A DNA stretch of 38,234 bases. Origin: Alphaproteobacteria bacterium (lineage in GTDB: Bacteria; Pseudomonadota; Alphaproteobacteria; Caulobacterales; Parvularculaceae). The position numbers and the translations under genes are program-made. The stretch is from positions 1 through 38,234 of the forward strand of contig JAUHYK010000042.1 in assembly GCA_030426465.1 (NCBI GenBank), in the 5' to 3' direction. The notes under the pieces are model-generated. The model worked only from the letters and a program-made list of their open reading frames with translations. It made no database searches and was not told the origin of the DNA. Positions 32,674 to 38,234 of this stretch are shown piece by piece; position 1 is the stretch's first letter, and each line of letters opens with the position of its first letter.

Positions 32674-33852
32674 TCATGCGCTCACCCGTTTGCGCTCTTT
32701 GCCGGGCGTGGCGTTTCGTTCAATAAAGTCCTCATCAAGATCGACGCCGTAGCCAATCCCCTCATTCGGATAGAGTTTTCCTGCTTCAAACCGCGGAATA
32801 TTCAGCGCAATGTCATTGCCTGGCTCAATGTCAGCGCTATCCCAAACGCCGTGAATCATCAGCGGGCCAATCGATTCATTAAGATATTGGGAAGCCCATT
32901 CATCCGACGCCCACAGATGCGCAGCGGGACTGGTTTCCAAACCCGATCCAATCATGCAGCCGCACATCACCGGCAATCCGGAAAGCCGGGCCATGGTGAG
33001 CCACCGCTGGGACTTTAAAAGACCGCCTGCTTTCTGGGTTTTGATAAAAAGCCCGTCCGCCGCGCGGCGGTCGATGATCTCTTTTATATGATGCATCTCT
33101 TGCGCAGACTCATCCGCATAAAGCGGCGTCGAAACCTGCTCGCGCAACCGCGCCATGGCTTCAATGTGAAAATAGGGAAGCGGTTGCTCAATGAGTTCCA
33201 GCCCGAATTGATCGAGCTTGCGGATCACTCTCAACGCCTGCTCGTAACTCCAGAAACCGTTGGCGTCCACGGAAAGGCGCGCATCGGCGCCGGCAGCCTT
33301 GCGCACCGCCTCGACCATGGCGACATCATCGTCCAAAGTTCCAAAACCGGTTTTCATTTTAAGGAGCTTGAAGCCGCGACGTTGCGCTTCAACCGCTTCG
33401 GCGGCGACATCCTCGGGCTTTCCGGCGGAGAGAACCCAGCCCAGCTCCGCAGCCTCAACCGTACGGCCGCCAAGAAGTTCGTAGACCGGAACTTCAAGAA
33501 GCTTGCCTTTCAAGTCGTGCAAAGCAAAATCCACCAGCGCTTTCGCCTGATTGTTGCCGCGAAGCAGGCGGTCCATGCGCCCGACAATTTTCTCGATGCT
33601 ACGGGGGTCTTCACCCATCAGGATGCGCGGCGCGATGACGTCACAGATCACCGCCATCATGGTTTCCTGCAACTCGCCGCGATACCATGAAGAGGTATCG
33701 CCGGAATCCGCGACGCCGGTAACGCCTGCATCCGTGTGAATCTTGAGAACAAGACCGTGAATTCTGTCTATATATGTATTCGGCATAACCACCGGCTTTT
33801 TCATCGGGGTCGTAACCGGAACGCACTCAACTTTTGTGATGGTGATCTTCAT
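32674..33852 (-). CDS. Mandelate racemase/muconate lactonizing enzyme family protein (MLE-like)
   Basis: The protein has 392 residues of the enolase superfamily. The acid-base pair is Lys165-x-Lys167 (LLKMKTG) on one side and Lys271 (FIKTQKAGG) on the other. Metal ligands are Asp196 (VDANGF), Glu222 (IEQPLP) and Asp247 (ADESA). This pattern defines the MLE subgroup (muconate cycloisomerase, o-succinylbenzoate synthase, N-acylamino-acid racemase, dipeptide epimerase), not mandelate racemase, which has a His-Asp dyad. The reaction in this operon could be cycloisomerisation or epimerisation of a pathway acid; the sequence does not decide. It is spaced 33 bp after the aldehyde dehydrogenase gene and has a GAGGAA ribosome site. 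Confidence 0.9.
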   Translation of the reverse strand: MKITITKVECVPVTTPMKKPVVMPNTYIDRIHGLVLKIHTDAGVTGVADSGDTSSWYRGELQETMMAVICDVIAPRILMGEDPRSIEKIVGRMDRLLRGNNQAKALVDFALHDLKGKLLEVPVYELLGGRTVEAAELGWVLSAGKPEDVAAEAVEAQRRGFKLLKMKTGFGTLDDDVAMVEAVRKAAGADARLSVDANGFWSYEQALRVIRKLDQFGLELIEQPLPYFHIEAMARLREQVSTPLYADESAQEMHHIKEIIDRRAADGLFIKTQKAGGLLKSQRWLTMARLSGLPVMCGCMIGSGLETSPAAHLWASDEWASQYLNESIGPLMIHGVWDSADIEPGNDIALNIPRFEAGKLYPNEGIGYGVDLDEDFIERNATPGKERKRVSA

Positions 33853-33885
33853 TAAAATTTCCTCGAAGGGGAGAGATTCAGGGCT

Positions 33886-35337
33886 TCACAGCGGATAGTC
33901 CGGCGGCGCATCTCGATAAGTTGTCCACCGCCATTGAGTGAATTCATCCAGATTGGCAGGCCCGCCATGACGCGATCCGTTGCCTGACTGCCCCCGCCCG
34001 CCCATAGGCATGAAGCCGTCATCATTGACGGTTTGATCGTTCACATGCACGAGACCGACATTTAGCTTCGCCGCAACAGCAAGACCTCGTGACAGCGTCT
34101 TCGTAAGCACGCCGGCGGAAAGGCCGTACTCCGTGGCGTTCGCCAAAGCGATCGCCTCTTCGTCCGTTTCAAACGCCGTGATGGAGACAACCGGCCCAAA
34201 GATTTCCTCTTCAAACGCCGCCATTCCAGGCGCAACATCAGCGAGGACCGTGGGATGCACAAACCGTCCGTCTATTTTCCCACCTGCCAGCAGGGAAGCT
34301 CCGTCGGCGAGCGAACGATCAATGATCGACTGCACGCGCTGCGCCTGGGATTCATTGATCAAAGGGCCGATCGCAACATCTTCTCTGTATGGATCGCCAA
34401 CAGGAAGTTGCGCTGCTTTCTCCGCCATTTGCTGCGCATAAGCTTTCGCAAGACTGCGGTGAACAAGGTGACGCCCTGCGCTCATGCAGATTTGTCCCTG
34501 ATGCAGGAACGACGCCCACGCGCCGCAGGCAAGCGCTTTATCGAGAGGAGTATCGTCAAGCAGAATGAAAGAGTTTTTTCCGCCAAGTTCAAGCGCGACT
34601 TTTTTCAGATGACGCCCAGCAAGCTCGCCGACCCTGCGCCCAGCAACCGTTGATCCGGTGAAGGAAATCATCGTTACATGAGGATCACGGACAAGAGCTT
34701 CGCCAGCCTCAACGCCGCCGGGCAAGATGTGCAGAACGCCTTCAGGCAGGCCCGCAGCCTCCAGAAGCTGCGCCAACATGAAGCCGCCGGATATTGGCGT
34801 GCGCGGATCGGGCTTCAGCACCACTGCATTTCCGCATGCGAGCGCCGGCAGCAGCGACCGCGCAGAAAGCAGAAAGGGAAAATTAAAAGGCGTTATGATC
34901 CCGACCACGCCATGCGGAACACGCTCGGCGAGGCTTGCATAGCCGTCGCTTGGCAGAACCATTCCTTTTGCCTGAGTGCAGAGCGACGCCGCTTCGCGCA
35001 ACAGCGTTACAACACTCGCAAGTTCAAATTCGGCTTTAGGTCTTATGGCGCCGGTCTCACGCACAATCCAATCGCCGCAAGGTCCAAAATTATCTTTCAA
35101 AAGCGAGGCCGCTTCTAAAAACAGTTCCGCTCTTTGGAGAAAGTTGAGAGCCGCCCATTGTCGCTGAGCGGCGCTGGCGGCCTTGGCGGCTGTTGCGATT
35201 TCATCCTCACCCGCCACTCCCACGGATGTCAGCACAGCGCCTGTGGCCGGCTCAACGACTTCCGTCTTGCGCTCAGCTTCACACCAGGCGCCTGCGTAAA
35301 ACCGCCCATTCCAACTGTCTGGTTTCAGCCAACCCAC
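33886..35337 (-). CDS. Aldehyde dehydrogenase (benzaldehyde/vanillin dehydrogenase-like)
   Basis: The start is set at GTG 35335-35337 because GGGAGGG lies 8 bp upstream and the resulting 483 residues fit the family; a longer frame to 35490 would run through the operator. Catalytic residues are Glu250 (LELGGKNS) and Cys284 (QGQICMSAGR), with cofactor motif ITPFNFPFLLSARSLLPALACGNAVVLKPD and FTGST. Relatives oxidise aromatic aldehydes. As first gene of the operon it would follow the PQQ dehydrogenase in an alcohol-aldehyde-acid sequence. A TTGACA in the operator arm (35406-35411, minus strand) with TACTGT 17 bp downstream is the likely promoter, so the palindrome should control the whole operon. 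Confidence 0.91.
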   Translation of the reverse strand: MGWLKPDSWNGRFYAGAWCEAERKTEVVEPATGAVLTSVGVAGEDEIATAAKAASAAQRQWAALNFLQRAELFLEAASLLKDNFGPCGDWIVRETGAIRPKAEFELASVVTLLREAASLCTQAKGMVLPSDGYASLAERVPHGVVGIITPFNFPFLLSARSLLPALACGNAVVLKPDPRTPISGGFMLAQLLEAAGLPEGVLHILPGGVEAGEALVRDPHVTMISFTGSTVAGRRVGELAGRHLKKVALELGGKNSFILLDDTPLDKALACGAWASFLHQGQICMSAGRHLVHRSLAKAYAQQMAEKAAQLPVGDPYREDVAIGPLINESQAQRVQSIIDRSLADGASLLAGGKIDGRFVHPTVLADVAPGMAAFEEEIFGPVVSITAFETDEEAIALANATEYGLSAGVLTKTLSRGLAVAAKLNVGLVHVNDQTVNDDGFMPMGGRGQSGNGSRHGGPANLDEFTQWRWTTYRDAPPDYPL

Positions 35338-35402
35338 AGAGTAGTCCCTCCCAATTTCCGGTTTGGTCCGGTTTTTTTCAGGACAGTACTGGTAAGAATT
35401 TA

Positions 35403-35432
35403 GGCTGTCAACCGACCGGTTGGTTGACAGCC
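35403..35432. promoter_or_regulatory. 30 bp palindromic operator with divergent TTGACA hexamers
   Basis: The sequence is a near-perfect palindrome (14 of 15 pairs) with core TCAACCGACCGGTTGGTTGA. Each arm contains a consensus -35 box: TTGACA on plus at 35424-35429 and on minus at 35406-35411. It lies between the divergent aldehyde dehydrogenase operon and the acyl-CoA dehydrogenase gene. The core recurs at 38218-38234 near the tandem TetR gene, so binding by that protein is likely. Spaced -10 elements are weak (AATGGT; TACTGT). Confidence 0.82.
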
Positions 35433-35510
35433 TGGTCAAGTTTGTCAATGGTGCCTCCAACGCCATGATCGCGCCCACCCGCCGCATCATGAAAAATAGA
35501 GAGGAAAGCT

Positions 35511-36659
35511 ATGACGCCGCACCGGTCACCCTGGGTCAGCGATGAACTCGAAATGTTGCGCGAAACAGCGCGCCGCTTCTTCGAAACCGAAGTCGTTCCT
35601 CACGATGAGAAGTTTCAAAAGCAACATCACATTGATCGCGAAGTCTGGAAAAAAGCCGGTCAGCTTGGCCTTCTATGCATGAGCATTGATGAACAATATG
35701 GCGGCGGCGGCGGCCATTTCGGCCATGAGGCGGTTGTCATTGAAGAACAGGCAAAAGCCTGCAATTCCAGTTTTGGCTTCCTGCCCGGCGCACTCAACGC
35801 GCCGCACTTTCTAGCGGGTAGCGCTAGTCATGAACAGCTTCTCAAATGGATGCCCAGCATTGCCAGCGGTGACAAGATGTTGTCGGTCTGCATAACCGAA
35901 CCTGACGCAGGCACGGATGTGAAAATGCTGCGGACGACCGCACGCCGTGAAGGCAATGAATATGTCCTTAATGGCAGCAAGATCTTCATCACGCACGGAA
36001 GTCAGGCCGAGCTTTCGCTTGTCGCCGCAAGAACCGGCGGAGAAGGCGCCAAAGGCATCTCCATGTTTATGGTGGACAGGGAGCAAAGCGAAGGCTTCCA
36101 GGTCAGTAAAGTTCTCGAAAAGATCGGCCAGAACGGTCTCGATACCTGCGTTGTCTATTTGGATAATGTGAGAGTCCCTGAAGAGAATCTCATTGGCGGC
36201 TCAGAGGGCCGCGGGTTCGGCCAGTTGATGGATGTCTTTATTCGCGAGCGCCTGTCTATCGGCGTTGTCGGCGTTGCAACCTGCGAAAGGGCGATCGAAC
36301 TCACTTTGGAATACGTCAAACAGCGCAACATGTTCGGCCAGACGCTTTGGGACTTTCAGAATACACGATTCAAAATAGCCGAGTGCGTTACGAAAACGCG
36401 GGCGGCGCGCGCCTTTATCGACAGTCTCATACATCAACTTCTCGAACACGATAAGGTTAGCTCCGAAGAGGCGGCCATGGCGAAATGGTGGTGTTCCGAA
36501 TTGCAATGCGATGTCGTCAGCACCTGCCTTCAGCTCTTCGGCGGATATGGTTACATGAGCGAATATCCCATCGCCCAGATGTATATGGATGCGCGCGTCG
36601 CCCCGATCTATGGCGGGTCAAACGAAGTACTGAAAGAACTTATTGCACGGACCTTATAG
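35511..36659 (+). CDS. Acyl-CoA dehydrogenase
   Basis: The enzyme has 382 residues (AGAGGAAA ribosome site). Typical signatures are CITEPDAGTDVKMLRTTA, YVLNGSKIFITHG and LQLFGGYGYMSEYPI. The C-terminal position that holds the catalytic Glu in short- and medium-chain enzymes is Gly here (IYGGSNEV), while Glu246 lies in IRERLSIG, where long-chain and isovaleryl-CoA dehydrogenases keep their base. So the enzyme should be active and may prefer branched or bulky acyl-CoAs. It is divergent from the aldehyde dehydrogenase operon under the same operator. Its 3' end overlaps the convergent tandem TetR gene by 20 bp. Confidence 0.92.
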   Translation: MTPHRSPWVSDELEMLRETARRFFETEVVPHDEKFQKQHHIDREVWKKAGQLGLLCMSIDEQYGGGGGHFGHEAVVIEEQAKACNSSFGFLPGALNAPHFLAGSASHEQLLKWMPSIASGDKMLSVCITEPDAGTDVKMLRTTARREGNEYVLNGSKIFITHGSQAELSLVAARTGGEGAKGISMFMVDREQSEGFQVSKVLEKIGQNGLDTCVVYLDNVRVPEENLIGGSEGRGFGQLMDVFIRERLSIGVVGVATCERAIELTLEYVKQRNMFGQTLWDFQNTRFKIAECVTKTRAARAFIDSLIHQLLEHDKVSSEEAAMAKWWCSELQCDVVSTCLQLFGGYGYMSEYPIAQMYMDARVAPIYGGSNEVLKELIARTL

Positions 36660-37923
36660 ATGATCTCGGCTTGGTTAAGGCCATGCCGTTAACCAGCACA
36701 TCGCAGAATGTATCGGCGACATATTCAAGCCCGCCCGGCTGATGGGGCCGGAACCAGCGCGGCACCCAGTTGGAAGCTCCGAACAGGGCCGTCATCACAA
36801 CGATACGCGGCACGCTTCGAAACTCTTCCGACTTGACGCCCGCTTTGCAGATTTCCCAGGCAGCGTTGTCGAGACGGAGCTTGAAGGTATGGATTGCATC
36901 TTTGGCGGAGCGCTCCTGCGCTTGCGGGCTGACAAGATTCACACACCGTCCGTAGACCGTATTCTGGGCGTTCAGGAGCGATAAGTAGAATACCCAAAGC
37001 CGGTCACTCGCAGGAAGCTTGGACTCCTTTAGCGCCGCAATCATATCTTCGAAGTTTTCAAACGAACGCTCCAGAGAAAGGGCCAGCAAATCATCCTTGC
37101 TTTTGATGTAATGATAAAGGGTCGCCTTGTTGATGCCGACTTCCTTGGCGATCTGATTTAACGAAGTGGCGTCGAAATCTTGCTCTGCAAATTTAATCGC
37201 CGCAGCCTGAACAATCCGATCAAACTGCGTATCTGCCTCTTCTGGCCTTTGCGTTTTCTTGATTTTTTCATATAGCGCCTTGGCCGCCTTGCTTGGCGGA
37301 GCATCGCCAGACAAACGATCCGCCCTGACGCCAAAACAGATCAGGTCGAAAATCATGTCGCTAATTTTTTCAGGCGAAAGCCGACCGCCCGCCTTATACC
37401 AGCGCGGTATGGCGTTATAAATACCGAAAATCATAGCGGAGAGCGTTTCAGGCCTATAGGGTTTAATATCTCCGCGCTCAACGCCCTCATTAATCACTTC
37501 ACGGATCATATAATCGAAGCGTCGCTGGGCGTCCCTTATTCTTCCTCCCTTTTCTTTTTTGAGAGGCTGAGCGCCGACAAGAGCAAGGCACCGTCCAAAA
37601 GTTTTACTCTGCATGGTCGCGAAAAACTTGAAGAACAGCCTCAGGCGCTCCATGGGATCAATCGATTTGTCAGCAAGCTTGTCAGCCGCCTCACTGATTT
37701 GATTGAAGGATAGCTGTAAACACTCGTAAAGGATTTCATCCTTGCTTTCTATGTAATGGTAGAGCGTCGCCTTATGCAGGCCAACCCGTGCGCCGACCAT
37801 GTCAAGCGACGTCGCATAAAATCCATTTTTGATGAAGAGCTCCGCAGCCGCCTCAAGAATTCTAAGACGCATGTCAGTATCCTGTTCAACCAGGACTGCG
37901 CTTTTGTTCATTTGTCGGCTCAT
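36640..37923 (-). CDS. Tandem TetR/AcrR regulator: two complete TetR modules in one chain
   Basis: From ATG 37921-37923 the protein has 427 residues. Module 1 has HTH FIKNGFYATSLDMVGARVGL followed by HKATLYHYIESKD, with a ligand/dimer domain to about 200. After a charged linker (KKTQRPEEADTQ), module 2 repeats it: FAEQDFDATSLNQIAKEVGI followed by NKATLYHYIKSKD, and its own C-terminal domain with WVPRWFRPHQPGG. The two modules are clearly homologous, so internal duplication is likely. A single chain could act as a built-in pseudo-dimer. Ordinary TetR proteins have about 200 residues. The start overlaps the stop of a leader ORF. It should control the adjacent operon through the repeated palindrome (inference). 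Confidence 0.93.
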   Translation of the reverse strand: MSRQMNKSAVLVEQDTDMRLRILEAAAELFIKNGFYATSLDMVGARVGLHKATLYHYIESKDEILYECLQLSFNQISEAADKLADKSIDPMERLRLFFKFFATMQSKTFGRCLALVGAQPLKKEKGGRIRDAQRRFDYMIREVINEGVERGDIKPYRPETLSAMIFGIYNAIPRWYKAGGRLSPEKISDMIFDLICFGVRADRLSGDAPPSKAAKALYEKIKKTQRPEEADTQFDRIVQAAAIKFAEQDFDATSLNQIAKEVGINKATLYHYIKSKDDLLALSLERSFENFEDMIAALKESKLPASDRLWVFYLSLLNAQNTVYGRCVNLVSPQAQERSAKDAIHTFKLRLDNAAWEICKAGVKSEEFRSVPRIVVMTALFGASNWVPRWFRPHQPGGLEYVADTFCDVLVNGMALTKPRSSIRSVQ

Positions 37924-37988
37924 AGATGTTTTAGCGCTCCACAATTCCGCAAGACTTGCCTCGCATCTTTATAAATGAGTCTGTTCAT
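37920..37988 (-). CDS. 22-codon leader ORF translationally coupled to the tandem TetR gene
   Basis: An ATG at 37986-37988 follows a strong GGGAGAGAAG ribosome site, better than that of the TetR gene itself. The peptide begins MNRLIYKDARQVLRN and ends at a TGA that overlaps the TetR ATG (ATGA, 37920-37923). This arrangement indicates that ribosomes ending the leader reinitiate on TetR. No similarity is recognised; it may be only a coupling device or a cis-acting leader peptide. Confidence 0.6.
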   Translation of the reverse strand: MNRLIYKDARQVLRNCGALKHL

Positions 37989-38217
37989 CTTCTCTCCCGA
38001 GGCGTTCTTTACGCTAAGCGGCGCGACAACCCAAAATAACAGTGGCTTGCCATACCGTGCGTAAACACACAGAATGTAACGAAGCAAGGTTTCCTTCTTC
38101 GCATTGCAGCATTGATGACGCCACCCTCATAGTCGTTGCCCTGAATGACGACTGGAGCCCCTACCCCCCAGATAAATCGAGCATTCGCCGCAACAATGGG
38201 TCAAGCCTCTATGCATA

Positions 38218-38234
38218 TCAACCAACCGGTTGGT
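38218..38234. promoter_or_regulatory. Second copy of the TetR-type operator, cut by window edge
   Basis: TCAACCAACCGGTTGGT contains a perfect 14 bp palindrome and differs from the site at 35403-35432 by one base within the shared core. It lies 230 bp upstream of the TetR leader ORF. It may serve autoregulation or a divergent gene beyond the window. Confidence 0.75.

Noticed and set aside
33886-35490. 534-residue start for the aldehyde dehydrogenase
   Set aside because: The extra 51 residues run through the palindromic operator and show no family similarity; GTG at 35337 has a good ribosome site and gives the usual length.
1-38234. CRISPR array, tRNA or rRNA genes, prophage
   Set aside because: I saw no regularly spaced repeats, no cloverleaf-like tRNA ends and no phage structural genes.

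Overview
The window looks like chromosomal DNA from an alphaproteobacterium. The indications are abundant TonB-dependent receptors, an NsrR/truncated-globin nitrosative-stress operon, Rnk-type proteins, DadA and a set of aromatic/side-chain catabolic enzymes. A Parvularculales, Hyphomonadales or Sphingomonadales-like host fits, but I cannot fix the taxon from the sequence. Composition appears mosaic: the first ~11 kb is more AT-rich, about 13.5-20.6 kb is GC-rich, and the rest is intermediate.

Region A (1-11146) looks like an uptake-and-amide/ester-hydrolysis locus. It holds the 5' end of a class III aminotransferase divergent from an XRE-cupin regulator, a DUF3237 protein, a secreted class-C-beta-lactamase-fold hydrolase of the NylB/EstB type, a Tat-exported YtcJ-type amidohydrolase, a MarR regulator, a TonB-dependent receptor and a secreted penicillin-acylase-family amidase. 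An oriented palindrome, ATTACTATG-N3-CATAGC, recurs at the promoters of the hydrolase and the receptor, which points to a shared regulator.

Region B (11147-13551) is a decayed junction: a broken SRAP/YedK-type pseudogene, an IS3-family element (orfA, orfB with an in-frame amber codon, A6G frameshift site, imperfect terminal inverted repeats, no obvious target duplication) and the remnant of an aldehyde dehydrogenase gene.

Region C (13552-20617) is housekeeping and stress DNA. The minus-strand operon nsrR - truncated haemoglobin III - DUF1971/5-formyl-THF cyclo-ligase fusion sits behind an NsrR-like operator. Two tandem Rnk/GreA-C-like genes precede dadA. Two very small convergent ORFs follow, and then an SDR gene divergent from a LysR gene. 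A gene-poor stretch (20618-21533) carries a diverged copy of a ~170 bp repeat also found at 18375-18552, plus GC-rich hairpins.

Region D (21534-38234) is a catabolic island. A phenol/3-hydroxybenzoate-type FAD monooxygenase is divergent from a MarR gene over a perfect palindrome. A LuxR-type regulator is divergent from an MhpA-like FAD monooxygenase plus DUF2783 pair. A five-gene minus-strand operon follows: aldehyde dehydrogenase, MLE-type enolase-superfamily enzyme, alpha-methylacyl-CoA racemase with complete catalytic triad, TonB receptor, lipoprotein PQQ-cytochrome c alcohol dehydrogenase. This operon is divergent from an acyl-CoA dehydrogenase over a 30 bp palindrome whose two arms each contain a TTGACA hexamer. 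The same operator core recurs at the right edge of the window, upstream of a gene encoding two complete TetR modules in one chain, which is preceded by a translationally coupled 22-codon leader ORF. My reading is a TetR-controlled pathway for uptake and oxidation of a methyl-branched, probably aromatic, alcohol. The substrate is unknown and this is the best candidate for an undescribed system here.
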